Origin: Typhlomys cinereus
Taxonomy: Eukaryota > Chordata > Mammalia > Rodentia > Platacanthomyidae
Reading direction: 5' to 3'
DNA: 64,000 nt
Assembly: GCA_023101885.1 (NCBI GenBank)
Contig: JALPQD010000004.1
Location: 16,272,688-16,336,687, forward strand
Shown: positions 1 to 12,160 of the stretch, one piece after another
How positions within the stretch are numbered: the stretch's first letter is position 1
Layout of the letters: the number at the start of each line of letters is the position of its first letter
Translations under genes and position numbers: made by a program
Notes under the pieces: generated by a model
Told to the model about the DNA's origin: nothing
Database searches by the model: none
What the model saw: only the letters and a program-made list of their open reading frames with translations

Positions 1-1459
1 GAAACTGTAGTGATGTGTAATCTATAAAAATCTCTGTACTGGGCTGCTGCATCAAAGAGCACCATGCAATGAGATATACCATCACCAGATCTCCCCAATG
101 CTAACATGTCAACATTCCCCCATGGACCAGCAAGGATATCTTAGGAGAAACATCTACATCCAGTGGGGATTTTAAGGACAGGTGCTGAATAAATGCAGGA
201 GAACTTCCCCACGTGAGAGTTTGCCCACTGAAGGACAACATATATTGCCACAGAAGCCTGATCACTTACAGCTACCTTTAAGGGACCCTTGTGGTTCATA
301 CATACAGAGAGACATGAGAGCAGGGGATTAGAGATGAATTGGTGAAAGGAAGAGAGTAAGAGGGAAAAAAGAGGAAGAGGAAATAGAAACTCATTTTGTT
401 TGTATATAAAAAAGATAAAAAAATATCGCTCTAGTGGTTTCCCTAACACTTATTTAATATAAAGTAACTCATATAAAATGCTCACAAAACAAGTACAGGA
501 TACCTTGACAAATTTATTTTTCTAAATAAAAATGAGAACATTTATTTTATTAAAGATCTATATACAATAAAATGAAACATTTCAAAAATCTCATCTCAAA
601 TTAGAAACATTTATCTACTCATTTATTAGATTTCATTTCAAGTGTAAATATTTAGAAATAACATAGAGCAAAGGAACACACAATGATTATTTTATGTATA
701 ACACACTAAATATTGAAATACATGTGAAACAATTTTATACCTTCATATATGTGAGTATATGTTCGGTAATTTCACATGATTTGCACTTTATAAACTGCAA
801 TATTTTAAATTTTTTTCCTGGTTTATTCTTGCCACACTGAGTCATGTGTATCATGATTCACTTAAGCTGAAAATTTAAGATTTATTTTACTTTCTGTATA
901 TATTTTTTCCTTCTTTAATAAGATGTACCAAGTTTCCAGTAGCAGTTACTGTATCACCTAGGGACTTGGCATTATCACAGCATAGAGGAAGGCTGTTGCT
1001 CACTTCTGATTAATGTGCAGAGTGAGAAATAAAACTTTTGAGTTATAAGCCACTTTAGAGTACCCATTTGTTATCACTGCATAACTTAGACTAAACTGCG
1101 TGATGTGATTCATGAGAATAATAAAGAGGATATTCTAAATAATGCTAACCTCATCGTAAAGGAAATGAGTAGTAGATGTCAGGAACCTGCATTGGTGTAT
1201 TACCTGCTCTGTGTTACTTTAAAAATTTAAACAGAGTTGGATCCAACTATTTCATAATGTTAATATTTTGCAAAAACCATATATATTTGAGTATATTGAA
1301 ACATTCTGTATTTCAGGGTTTACATTGTTCTTAAGTAAAATTATCTAAATATGGTGAAATTAATAAAAAAAATCTGAAATGTCAAATACAAGCCCATTTT
1401 AGAATTTGCTTGAAAAACTTTAGGGATTTTTTTTGTGTTTTGCTACCACAGTATGTTTT
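1..1459. other. Unique A+T-rich DNA, no gene recognised
   Basis: The stretch is A+T-rich, with many short open frames broken by stops and no recognisable domain. The minus-strand frame at 141-449 has no family signature and low-complexity Leu/Phe/Ser content, so it is most likely chance. I see no clear repeat consensus here. Confidence 0.5.
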
Positions 1460-1467
1460 AGAAATTC

Positions 1468-1708
1468 GGGGCTGGAGAGGTGGCTCAGGGATTAAGCCTC
1501 TGTCTTGCAGGCAGAAGGTCCTGAGTTTGGATCCTAGACCCCATGTTTAGACGCCAGGCGGAAGTGGGGGAAGCCTGTGCTTCTGGTCCTGGTAGGACGG
1601 AGCTTGTGAATCCTGGGGCGGTCCATGGTGATTCCCAAATTCATCCATGGTTCTACACACACGCACACACACACATACACGCACAATTGAATAAATAATA
1701 ATAATAAA
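1468..1708 (+). mobile_element. tRNA-headed SINE (B2-like layout), moderately diverged
   Basis: The copy starts with the gggctggagaggtggctca head, which matches a Pol III A box. The B box follows as a degraded gagtttggatcc. Next come the family body (gacgccaggcggaag; ctggtcctggtagg), a short CA-rich tract and a tail with AATAAA followed by AATAAT units. It lacks part of the body between the two tggtcc-type motifs compared with the copy at 58296-58586. A possible short TSD (agaaat) flanks it at 1460-1465 and 1709-1714, but six bases are weak support. Confidence 0.85.
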
Positions 1709-1769
1709 AGAAATGAGCAAGAAATTGTCTTTCTGATATTGATATGTGTTAGTGTCAGAGTTTACTCTG

Positions 1770-2160
1770 CTTATTCCCAATAAATTCATGACCCATAGCT
1801 TAGGGCAACAAAGGAAATTTAGCTTACTATCCTCAGGTCACAGTTCTTAATCCAGCTTGGCAGAATTCACACCAACAACAAAAACATAAGAAACTTGCCA
1901 TAATATATTCATAGACTCCAGAGATAGGAACTATCCTTATTTATTAGGTTTTCATATCTAGCAAAGTACAGAGGAATGTCAACTTCCTTAACCAGCTCCC
2001 TCCATCTTATGTGTCTGCCCAGGAAATAGTACCACCCACCATCAATTAGAAAATCTCAAGCTTGTTCAGGGCTTAACTCAACTGCCAATTCTTCACAATT
2101 GTGCAGAGAGCTCAAGCCTTCACTTGTCAAGCTGACACGTGAATCTATGACAGTTAATGA
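1770..2160 (-). mobile_element. LTR-like repeat, MT/ORR1 (ERVL-MaLR) type, antisense
   Basis: The right part (cttgtcaagctgacacgtga, about 2125-2144) resembles the antisense end of rodent MT-type LTRs, which carry a 'gtcaagttgacac' motif. The centre has the 'agcttactatcctcaggtcacagtt' pattern of such elements. It is strongly diverged. The assignment is from memory of the family, so subfamily and ends are approximate. Confidence 0.45.
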
Positions 2161-2314
2161 AAATATATTTTTGTTCATTAACAAATTAGAATATTGAATT
2201 ATATCAAACTCTATGATATCTAAGCAGCAAAACCCATCTAATGATTCATTCATATGCCTACATAGCTCAGAGTGAGACAGTCACTTGATAATTATGGTCA
2301 ATATATAGAGTATC

Positions 2315-2329
2315 AAAATAAAATTCAGC
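2315..2329 (+). repeat. Left target-site duplication of L1 at 2330-3117
   Basis: The 15-nt sequence aaaataaaattcagc occurs here and again, identically, at 3118-3132, on either side of the L1 3' end. It marks a retrotransposition target site with an A-rich context, as expected for L1 endonuclease. Confidence 0.85.
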
Positions 2330-2442
2330 CCTTTCTGCCCGCCCACCTGGGATGCGCACAATCCAGCGAGGACACACTGCGCCACAGGAGGTGACATCCA
2401 ATACCCATCAGGATGGAGCCAAGGGAGGTGCAGGAACAGCAA

Positions 2443-2541
2443 AAGAGGAGGAGGAGGAGGAGGAGGAGGAGGAGGAGGAGGAGGAGGAGGAGGAGGAGGA
2501 AGAGGAGGAAAAGGAGGAGGAGGAGGAGGAGGAGGAGGAGG
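2443..2541 (+). repeat. (GGA)n microsatellite inside L1 3' UTR
   Basis: This is a run of about 30 GGA/GAG triplets with a few interruptions (agaggaggaaaagg). It creates long open frames on both strands (poly-Glu or poly-Arg on plus, poly-Leu on minus) that should not be read as genes. It lies between 'aggaacagcaaaa' and 'ccataattcagaac', both of L1 3' UTR origin. Confidence 0.95.
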
Positions 2542-2960
2542 ACCATAATTCAGAACATCAGAGATCCTACATTAATCACCAGGAACCAGGCCAACCTAAT
2601 CTCTTCCCATCCCAAAGCTCAGAGAAATTTGCAGAAGAGGGGGCGGTAAGATGTAAGAGCCTAAAGATGCCTAAAGAGCCAACGATATCCAAGATACTCC
2701 ACACAAGTTAGGGTTGAAGTAATCATAACAGAACTTTGCATGACCTGAACAATGACCAACATGTCATTGACTCCTCAAAGTCTAGAATGGATCACAGACT
2801 CTAAGATCCTTAGAGGCAAGAGATTAACAGCCACAGTAGTGTTCCTATACTAAAGGGGAACACAAAAAAGAGTTCTAGGCAATGCTACTGAGTCCTTACA
2901 CCTCATCAAAGAGGAGGACCCAGAGGGAAGTTTGACATGCACACTAAAGGATGCTCCAGG

Positions 2961-3070
2961 AATGGGAGGGGGAGGCACACTGGTAGAAAGGGAGGGAGGG
3001 GGGAAAGGAAGGGGAAAAGGGGAGAGGGAGCAAGGAGATACAGGGAGGGGTGGAGGGAGGGAGGGGAATG
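2961..3070 (+). repeat. G-rich polypurine tract of L1 3' UTR
   Basis: This GA-rich, C-poor stretch has many runs of three or more G on the plus strand (gggaggggg; ggaaaaggggagaggg). Every L1 3' end in this window has such a tract just before the terminal 'agtttgtatgag' block. Rodent and primate L1 3' UTRs are known to carry G-quadruplex-capable tracts, so that potential is likely here. Confidence 0.75.
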
Positions 3071-3117
3071 GGGTACCTATCAAGTTTGTATGAGTGGAAA
3101 AAATAATTTAAAAAAAT

Positions 3118-3132
3118 AAAATAAAATTCAGC
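3118..3132 (+). repeat. Right target-site duplication of L1 at 2330-3117
   Basis: This is an identical 15-nt copy of the left TSD (aaaataaaattcagc), directly after the L1 A-rich tail. Confidence 0.85.
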
Positions 3133-6100
3133 AAGAATGTACATTAATTATGTAGTTAGGCAGGAAAATTTAAAAAGACATCAATTATATACTAAGCCCT
3201 TACAATCACTAAAATGGATACAGCTATTTTGCTTAGTATTTCTAATATCTGTATGATTTTCCTGAAGAGTTAATATTCACAGAATACAGATTTTATTTTA
3301 TTCCATATTCACAAAATAACGTTGCTATCTTCACCAATCTATACACCAGCAATGGAATGCTTATTTAATGACACATCTTTCCAGTAATTTTCTAATATTT
3401 CCCTTAATTCATAGTCAAAGGAGACCAATCACCTGAGACATTGCTCTAGTGCATAAATAGATTTCAATCACTATATACAATTAATCAGACATGTTTGAGA
3501 AATACTTTCAGTAACTAAAAAGATTTACCCATAGTCCATTAGCATTATGAGAAGTAAAATTGGAATAATTTTTAAAATCAGATCAATTTATACTTCACAT
3601 TCATAATTCTTTCAATTGATTGGAACTAGTGGAAAAGAATCTGTAATTAAGTGTCATTAGTTGGCTTCACTCAAACTTGATCATCTAACAGTCATCACTA
3701 TGATATGACATTTCAGCAAATAAACTGTAACATCTATTGTTTAATGTTCAATTTTTAGATATCATTGACTTTTATATGTGAAAAAGAAATCTAAACTCAG
3801 TATTTCACAGCAAACACTTTACCAAATGAACTTCTCCCTTTCCTCAATTCCTGAATCGTAGACATGTAAGAGTAAGGGGAAATTTTTATTTTCTTATTGT
3901 TTTAATGTTAAATCAACTATATAAATTCTGTTTCTTCATCCTAGCCTACTTAAAATTTGCCTATTATTCCAGGGTAGTGTGTTTATTTCAAAATACTTTC
4001 CTTCAGGAGCCACATTTCTATAGGAGGCTAACATGTTATGTAGAGCCAGGCAAAATGAAAGTAAAATTCTTTGAAATACCAGAATGCAAAAAGTTCTCTT
4101 AAAAGAGAAGGAATATGTTAATTCTGTACTGTACTACTCAAAACTTTGTTAGTGTGCAAACGTCATTTCATATACTTCTTGATACAATATAAAACGTGCT
4201 AGAAATAAGAACTTTGTTTTCACTATTGTCTATGGATATTGTCTATTCAGTCTTTATTTAGAAAGCATTGTAATGTAGGTGATGAATAAAAACCTTCAAA
4301 GTAAAAGAAAATATTAGAGGAATATGAAACAATAAAGAATCTGAATATATGGTTAGTTACCTTACCAAATGTACTTATGCTTATTTTTGAAGTTCTAAAT
4401 ATCTTTTTTCTGAAAATAAATGCCCTAGTTTGTCAAACTTCAAAAAAAAATTGTTCTTGCTCATGCACAGGTTTGTACTTACCAAATCTAATCAAAATTT
4501 AAACTTAAAAGGCATCTTCTAATAAGAAAGTACACTTTTTCTCATGATTTGAAGCAAACTGCATACTATATCAGAAATTTGAATGAGAAGCCACTAACTA
4601 GTCTGGTACAGTTGTGCAAAGACCCAAAAACCAATGTTGCTTTTTTCAGAGACTATAGAAAAGAAAATTGGCATTGGGAGGTCCAGGTTATAAGCACAGG
4701 ACTCAGTGTAAATATGACATGCTTTTCAAATGAAAAAAAAAATTCTGTTTACTTGCTGCTTTGTCTACAACAAACCACTACTAGCATGATTGCACCTTTA
4801 GATACTATTCATTTCACTACATAGTGATGATAATTAACACTGCAGATATAATTTTGTTGTGATTATTCCAAAGAACTTAGATCAGTTTTACTCAGTACAT
4901 TCTGATTCACGTCCCTGTATATAAAACTTACATACTTGCATTAAATACAAATATATGATTTGAATTTTCTAGTGAATGAGGGATTTTCCTCCACTCTGAG
5001 TTAATGAAGAGATTAGTATATACAAGACAAAAGGGTGGTATCACTAACTGATATGATCCAAGACAGTTTTAAAGTGTTTCTTTTCATGATTCAGCTGCCA
5101 CATTTCTCTTTTATTTGAACTTATATATGAGAAATTTTCTGTAGTTAAATGTCTGAGCCTCTCTTCTAGAAAATAAACTTTAGATCGCGAGGGATTCATT
5201 AGTTTAGAGCTGAAAATATAGATTAAAAAAGAGCTAAGTAAAATGCAAATAGTTTCCCAAACCTTGAACCATTCAGGGAGCCTAAAAACATAACATGTCA
5301 CTATTTATAGCCTGGGCTGTTATGAGACTGATTTTAGTGGTTTCATTTGGATCCAGTTTGTAATTCTAACGCCAGTTGGTAAGAATGAAGAAATGAACTA
5401 ACCCCTAGATAAGCTTCCAAACCCACAGAGCTAAGCAAAGGGTAAGGATTTTATTTTAAGTTTCAAGTTTCCTATGGTTTCAAGTGAAGGAAACCCAAGG
5501 CAAAATGCAGTGGACATGACATCCGTGCACAGAAACCAATCTAAGTCTGTTTTGACTGATTCTGTGAGGCTGAAGTTGTCTTCATCCCTTTGTTTTTAAC
5601 TGCTCTCCACAGGAATCAAAGGAAATGATCTTTCATTTAGTTACTCAGAAAACCTAGCTTTTCAAACAAAGATTCACCTAGCCTTCATGCTTTCTCATCA
5701 AAATTAACTTAAGCATTGCTCCTAGATGTCTGCACAAAAAAAAAAAAAACCTTTGGTGTTTCACATTCTTTCTCTTTGCTACCCTAAAATCTAAATATTC
5801 TAAATGCAAAATGATAGCAACACATAAGTATTCATTTTGTAAACCATTGTTTGAAAGTAGAATAGAAAGTCATCATAAAATGAATCATCAATTACTTATT
5901 AATGAAAATAAAGGAAAAACCCAATTTTTTTCTGTTCTGTCACATAAATTCCCATTTATCAAACCGAAAAAGATATCAGGTGATTCTTTGTTTTCTTCTT
6001 GGGAATGGATTTCATTACTCCTATTTTAATTTAAATTAAGAAAGAGAACAAAAGTCTGAACATAGATATATGTAAAGAAATTTAAGATTAAAATTTCAAT

Positions 6101-6477
6101 GCATAAACACCGTGATATTTAAATTCTTAAATATGACAGAATGTTGCATTTTCATTTTTAGTAACTTTGATTAAGAGGAATTATTTCTTGATGTTTCTTG
6201 TATAAAATTACATGAGATACATTCCTAAGGAAAAAGCTTTCAGAAGACTTATGGCAGATTATCAGATTTTATTTTAAAGTCAACAAATTATTAAAGAAAA
6301 TAACTTAAACCACCACAGTCTTTTCAAGAGTATGAGACAACTATTTGCAGAGATGGCCTTCTTGTTATTCCCTTTCATTAATTCTGTTATTTTACAATGT
6401 CTCTTATCTTTCTCCTACTCTTGCCTTTTTCCTTGCATTTTTGCTTGTTTGAGTTTTTTGCTGGTCACTTTGTTTTA
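3133..6477. other. Unique A+T-rich DNA, no gene recognised
   Basis: The stretch is A+T-rich throughout and apparently free of recent repeats. Short frames at 3905-4102, 4549-4824, 5044-5301 and 5811-6029 have no recognised domain and typical A+T-driven composition, so I treat them as chance. A run of about 15 A ends near 5750. I see no L1, SINE or LTR signature. Confidence 0.5.
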
Positions 6478-6616
6478 TGGAGACAAGATCTCACTCTGTG
6501 TCTCAGGCTGACCTTGAGCTCAGTATGCAGTTTAACTTTGCCTTTAGTGATTGAGAATATTCTGCCATAGTCAAAAATGTTGGGAGGAATACAAGCATGG
6601 CCTAGTGTGCCTGGCT
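6478..6616 (-). mobile_element. Old B1 (7SL-derived) SINE, antisense
   Basis: Read on the minus strand it starts gccaggcacactaggcc and ends near 'agatcttgtctcc', matching the B1 layout: a gccgggcatggtgg-type start, a central region, then a gagaccctgtctc-type end. On plus the clearest blocks are gagacaagatctcactctgt, ggctgaccttgagctca and tgttgggaggaatacaagc. About 140 bp, heavily mutated, no visible TSD. B1 supports a rodent source. Confidence 0.75.
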
Positions 6617-6849
6617 CTTATCATCTCTAACAAACAGTCTTTTTTGCTGTATTCTACACAGCCATATCTTCTCTAAATATCAGCCAAGTTTATAACTCAG
6701 AACTGACAAAAATCTTAAAATTTTTGTATTTATCTTTGTTTTTAACAAGACTTGCAGGAGTTTCTGCATTCTCTTATTGAGAATTTTTTGAATATACATG
6801 CTTCCACATAGATCACATGACCAGAATACTTACTAAAGCATAAGGTAAA

Positions 6850-6898
<49 letters not shown>
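6850..6898 (+). repeat. (CA)n microsatellite
   Basis: About 24 uninterrupted CA units are followed by degenerate tcacacatgcacac. Unlike most other CA tracts in this window it has no visible SINE body upstream or downstream, so it appears to stand alone. Confidence 0.95.
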
Positions 6899-6899
<1 letters not shown>

Positions 6900-6901
<2 letters not shown>

Positions 6902-9894
6902 ACACATGCACACTTCTTTCTTGGTTTGAAATTTTCCATTCACAAGTCTTCTTCAAGGCTCCTTATAAGATTTATAGCCCCTCCTCCTACATTAGAACCT
7001 TGGATTTTTTTTAAATCATTCATTTGATGTATAAAATACTATTATCAATACAAAAATTGGAGCTTCTAATGTTGTACTGACTTACAATGAGATGGATTAT
7101 TTCTCAGAGAAGGTTAGAATTAAACTACTCACTTTGATTTTCATTTCTGTCTCTGCAGAAAATTTAACTTGTTCTTCAGATCCATCAAATTAAAAACATG
7201 AATGTTATTTTCTTTTAATTTTTTTAATTTAAAGGTCAACCTGGCTATTCATAGAATATCATATTGTTTATTTCCCTCTGAAAAAAATAAGTTGACAATA
7301 ATACCAAGTGACATTTTTAAACTTTGAAAAATGCAATGGTATTTTATACAAAATATCTCTTCTAAATGCTAGCAATGAAATGCTGAAAATAAAAAAATAC
7401 TTCAAAGAAACTCTGGTTTACTTACATTTGATTTTTGACAACAATTAGCTTTCACACAGTCTTTTCAAAGAAGATTGAATTGAACTTAATTTCCAAATTA
7501 GCACAATTAGCATATTTGCTCATTAAATCTTGTTTGTATTTTAAATAATTAGCTTGTACACTACAACACATTTGAATAAAAACTAATTATGCAAATATAT
7601 TGAAAGGATGTCTTTGTCTTTTTTAAAATACTGCAAAAGTTAAGCAAACCTTGCCAATTCACATGATTATTACAGCAGCCATTGAAAACCTCTGTAAAAT
7701 GCACAATGATGATTGTTGTGAAGGGAAGTCTGGTATTGAATGCAGCATTGTACAAGATTGGCCTAATTAACCAGTGACTGTTTGTTAGTCAGAAAAGATG
7801 AGGGATAGAATCTAAGGTGTCGAAGACACTAGCATTTGTAGAGAATGTATTTTTTTGTTCAGTTCGAAGGCATTGCTTTACAGCCCAGGGGAGAAAGCTT
7901 AGCATAGGTACAAATAGTTGACTTTAAAGTTCTGGGTGAAGAACAATGTCAGAAGGTAAAATGAACTTGATTGCTCTATCAGCTCGTTGCTGCATCTCTG
8001 TGCTTTCTCTCGCTATGGAACTCTTGGTTTTTGAGACTCAGATTCCAATTTTGCAGAGTGGCACCTGACCTGTTGGCACTGTTTAAATGGGATGTAATGG
8101 TCCTAACCTTCAAATGAAGTCTTTCATTCTTATACACATATAAAAAGTTACCAGAAAAGTATTAAAAAAATCTCTGGATACTACTCTTTACCACTCAGAT
8201 ATCATAAATTTTGAAGTGTATGTATCTTCCTTAAACCAAATATTCAGATGTGTACATTCTGGAATTTGATGTTCTTTGTTTATTGATATTTTAGTTTTCA
8301 TGTTTTATGCATGTAATATATTAAAATACTTCCCATGATCACCAAAAAATAGTTTGCAATAGTTTACTTTGCATTTAGCAAAGACAAAGGATGTTCTCTT
8401 AAAGAATAATAGACTTTATGAGGAGATTTCAGTAGTTAAGTTAGCATCATCATAATTTAAATTTCACTGACTTCCCAACAGCTGACAGTGAGTAATGTGC
8501 TATATTCAGCGATAATGTTGTTTTGGACTAATTAAACCTGAAGTACATCTAAACTCCTGATATTTATATTTTTTAGGAGTGCAGTCCATTTGTTATGGAA
8601 ATGTTTCATTTGGGCTCCATTACATTTTCCTCAAGAAGAAGAGATATAATTTAATCTGGGAGGTGCTTATATGTTGTCATTTTCTTGGGTACAGTGTGAG
8701 AGCAACATCTCGGTGGTGTTAAATATTGATTCAGATACTTAGGTAAGATTTTCTGCAAGATTACTGCACTAAATATTGTTATTTGTTCCAAATATTCTTT
8801 GGTTGGTTGCTGACATAAATACTTGACCAAACATTTTAGTGTTTACTAGTTTATTATTAATACTCACAATTCATTGGCTTGCAGCATTATGATGGCAGGA
8901 GACCTCATAATAACATCAGGAGCCACACATACGGCACATAGCTGCACAATATCCATAAGATGCGATGACAATGAGATATACTTTCTAATTTGCCAGTCTG
9001 AGAATTTTCAAACATCTCTCTCTGCCTTTCATCCACTTTCTTAAGGAATAACTATAAGTTATATCTCACCACATCGATTAGATAATCTACAGGCTTGCTC
9101 AGAGACTTGCTTAACTAAATAATTCTTCATAGATGTGTTACTATAAAGAATAAGTATCATGTTTGTAAAAGATTTGACAGCATGTAAATTATTCTGTAGG
9201 AGCCTAGTTTCAGATTGATAATTGCAGAGAATTTGATATCTAGTTCATCTTGGCTCAGAAGAAAGAAGAAACAAGAAACTTAAGGCATTGCAGTTCTGAA
9301 GTGCCTTCAAAGTCCTCCTTGATTGAAAGTGCAGATTTCATACATGTGGATGTAGTGTGTAATACAAATCAGGGTATGAAGGGTTTTCCTATCATTACAG
9401 ACATGAGGTAGGTAGGTTAGCTGAAGATTCAGAAACAACAGTTTCCTCTGAAGCACAAATGGCAGAAGGGTTACTTCATCTTGCTGCCAGCATCCTGGGA
9501 ACAGTGTAAGCATTACATTGCTCAAAACTAGTCAGTCTAAGGAAGTCTGTGAATTAATGGACAAGATGTCTTTGTTCTTAAGAAACACAAGAGTAGCACC
9601 TAGTTACTCTTAATCTAGAGTTTATTTACTGATTTTGAGTTCTGTTGCGATTCCTGCTTGAAGTTTTTCATTCTATATTCATTATTTCAATTTCGGTTAA
9701 AAGAAGGAATGTCTTTATTTTATGCATGTGCATTTTAATCTATTTGCTATTTCTTTCATTTGTTCACCATATGATATTAAAACGTACAAAAGTAAACAAC
9801 ATAGACATTCATTGATTTGCAGTTTGCTTTTTCACTTAAAAAAAGATCTTTTTTATATCTGTTTTAACTGTTATGGTAGTATTCCATAGCAAGT
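6900..9894. other. Unique A+T-rich DNA; two possible conserved noncoding stretches
   Basis: No gene, L1, SINE or LTR is recognised. Two parts have a mixed-complexity, TAAT-rich texture that often marks mammalian conserved noncoding elements. At 7430-7760 there are several attagc/taatta motifs and the octamer-like atgcaaat. At 8430-8780 the text is complex and non-repetitive (tcccaacagctgacagtgag). The suggestion rests on texture only. Frames at 7561-7755 and 9307-9525 (minus) are probably chance. Confidence 0.35.
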
Positions 9895-9895
9895 T

Positions 9896-10216
9896 TGATG
9901 TGATGATTAGTTTTAGTCATCAATTTGATGAAATGTTTAAGCCCATGTCAAAGGAGATTACAGAAGTGGGAAGACCCTCAAAACACTCAATATTGGAGGG
10001 CAAGACCTTTCTTTACTTAGTACTGTATCAGAATGGGACTGAGCAGTAGTGAGCAGACTTTGATTCACTACTGCCTGCTCTTGATTGTAGCTCCTGCTGT
10101 TGACAACTATCCTGTTGTGATGGAATGTAACCTGGAACTGTAGGCCAAAGAAATCATTCTCTCTTAAGCTGCTTTTGTCACAGTATTTTAGCACACCAAT
10201 AGAAAAGAAACTATAT
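9896..10216 (+). mobile_element. LTR-like repeat, MT (ERVL-MaLR) type, sense
   Basis: The plus strand follows the rodent MT LTR order. It starts with a 'gattagttttagtcatcaatttgat' block (cf. gctagttttatgtcaacttgac). A 'tgattgtagctcctgctg' block and 'gatggaatgtaacctggaactg' follow, then 'taggccaaagaaatcattct', the counterpart of the 'aagccaaataaaccctttcc' poly(A)-signal region. It ends 'caccaatagaaaagaaact'. About 320 bp, diverged, no internal retroviral sequence attached, so a solo LTR. Confidence 0.6.
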
Positions 10217-11824
10217 GGAAAGTTCTATAATTTGTTCAAGAATTTTTATGCTTGATATATTAATTGTGCAATATTTTCAGCAAAAATAATAATATGCTCA
10301 GTGATATAATATTTTCTATTTTTGCTTACCATCACAGGTATATCTAAACGGTGAATTTCTAGAGCAGAGAGGTAAATATGTGTGTTATTTTTTAGTTCTT
10401 TCCAAAGTCTGTTCCATAGGTCCCTCAACCAACTTTCTATAGTGTTTTCTTCCTTGATGTTTCTAAGCTGATACAAATAATACCTGCTTTAAATGCAAGC
10501 CTGTATTTTTATTGTATCATTGAAACTTTCTTTAAAAATAACACGCACTATAAAATGACCTGCAATTGTACTATTGTATAGAATATCAGATCCCAAAAGT
10601 ACTCTTAATTAAAATAAATCAGGCTTAAACTCATACATTTTATTATTATTCCCTTTGGACTGATGCCTGTAGAAGTCAGGATAGGAGTTGTCTTTTTCAC
10701 ATTTTGGATGGCATAGTGAGTTTCCAAAACACTGAGAATATCAGATTTATTGAGCTGAGTACTTGCTACATTAACGTGAATGAGCAACACAAAAATAATG
10801 TGTGAAATTTGGTGTGTACATATAAATCCTTGAATATAGGACTAAGAGTTAAAAACCTGCTAGATATAGAGTTGAATATGTTGTGAAATTTGTAAACAAA
10901 ACCGGTTATCTCTACATTTCACTATTAGAATGCAGTATGACTTGTGTCAGCTGATCATATTTCAGCTTCTTTTCTGTTTTGCCCTCATAAAGTAGCCTCA
11001 TATTGGCATCTACCACTTTTTTTGACCAGGGAACAAATTTTAAATGAATTTAAGTCATTTTAGTTTTTCATTTCTTCTGTAATTATTCAAAACTATTTTC
11101 ATCAATAATTAGGAATATCAATGGTGATCTTCATTTGTATCATCCATATAAACAAATTTATTTGGAGAGATTACAAAAGACATAATGAAAATAGAATAGA
11201 TTGTTGGGGTTGATAATTCAAACCTCACAATTACTGTTTTATGTCAAATAGACAGACAGAAAGTATTAAGGTGAACACCACCATGCTCTTCTTCATCAAG
11301 ATTTGTTTGTCCATGTGCATGCATGTGTGAGGTTATCATCCTCAGTTTTGTGTAAAAATAGTGGAAATACTTTCCAGCAGACAGGAAACATGGTGTATAA
11401 AAGCATGTCCATCATCATACTGCTCAGAAAGCTGTAAATCAAGTATCAGTTTTCTGAGTGTCTTCAGTACTTGTTCCATATTGAAATAACATCCTTAAAC
11501 ATTTTGGTAACATATCTTTAAATAAGCTCATTTTAAGTGTGTCTTAATTATCATTGAAAGGAGATTCTATGTAACAACAATACAAAATGCCATTTGTTAA
11601 ATGAAAGCAGTGCTATGGACTTATGTGATAAAATATGTCATTAAAACATTGAGTCAGAAGACTGAGGCTCCTTCTGATACAAAACCAACTAATGCAGCAT
11701 TACAAAACATGTTGCTGTCAATTGAAACTGTTTCCTTGAATCATCTTATAATCATAACTAAAGTAAGTTCAATTTAATTGCCTTATAATGAATATTTGCT
11801 CTGATCACAGTCTAAACTCTCCTC
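10217..11824. other. Unique A+T-rich DNA, no gene recognised
   Basis: No repeat consensus or coding signature is seen. Minus frames at 10246-10476 and 10605-10790 have no recognised domain. A short GT-rich patch lies near 11315-11330. Confidence 0.45.
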
Positions 11825-12160
11825 CTTCTAGTGTTGTGGACCCCATTTGGGTGCCCTGCTCTAGCCAAACTTTTGCTAACCATTGTTGTGCAAGTTACCT
11901 TTCCTGAGTAAACACCACACAGACATCATCAGATATGAGTTCCACAACATAGAAATGACTATGCCAAATTCCGATTTGAGGAGCCAATGAATTTACTTGG
12001 TTTGTTTATAGGAATAGGAGTGAAGATTGCTGACAGGAGCACCACAGCACGACTCAGAGCTTTAATGTCAATGCCTAGATAGAACTCCCTTAACTAATCT
12101 TCCTCAGCTTATATGCTCCAAGTCTCCTCCCATCATCACCTATGAGGGGCATGCGGGGGG
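11825..12160 (-). repeat. Possible old LTR-like repeat, antisense
   Basis: Blocks such as 'gaatttacttggtttgtttatagg', 'ggagtgaagattgctgacagg' and 'agcaccacagcacgactca' resemble widespread rodent interspersed sequence as I remember it, but I cannot name the family. Boundaries are guesses and it could be unique sequence. Confidence 0.25.

Larger units (their letters stand above)
2330..3117 (+). mobile_element. 5'-truncated L1 (3' UTR only), young
   Basis: This is L1 3' UTR only. It aligns by eye with the 3' UTRs at 24240-25020, 31330-31960 and 40540-41235, sharing cataattcagaac, gaggcaagrgatta, the GA-rich tract and the end 'cctatcaagtttgtatgag'. It ends in an A-rich tail and lies between perfect 15-nt TSDs (2315-2329 and 3118-3132). 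An expanded GGA microsatellite sits inside (2443-2541), where sister copies have only a short A-rich 'gcaaaactg' stretch. Little divergence from the young copy at 24 kb suggests recent insertion. Confidence 0.9.

Noticed and set aside
2352..2711. 119-codon frame with a long poly-Glu tract
   Set aside because: It is produced by the GGA microsatellite in an L1 3' UTR; neither end has a coding signature.
4549..4824. 91-codon plus frame in unique DNA
   Set aside because: No recognisable domain, composition follows local A+T content, and no splice or promoter context.
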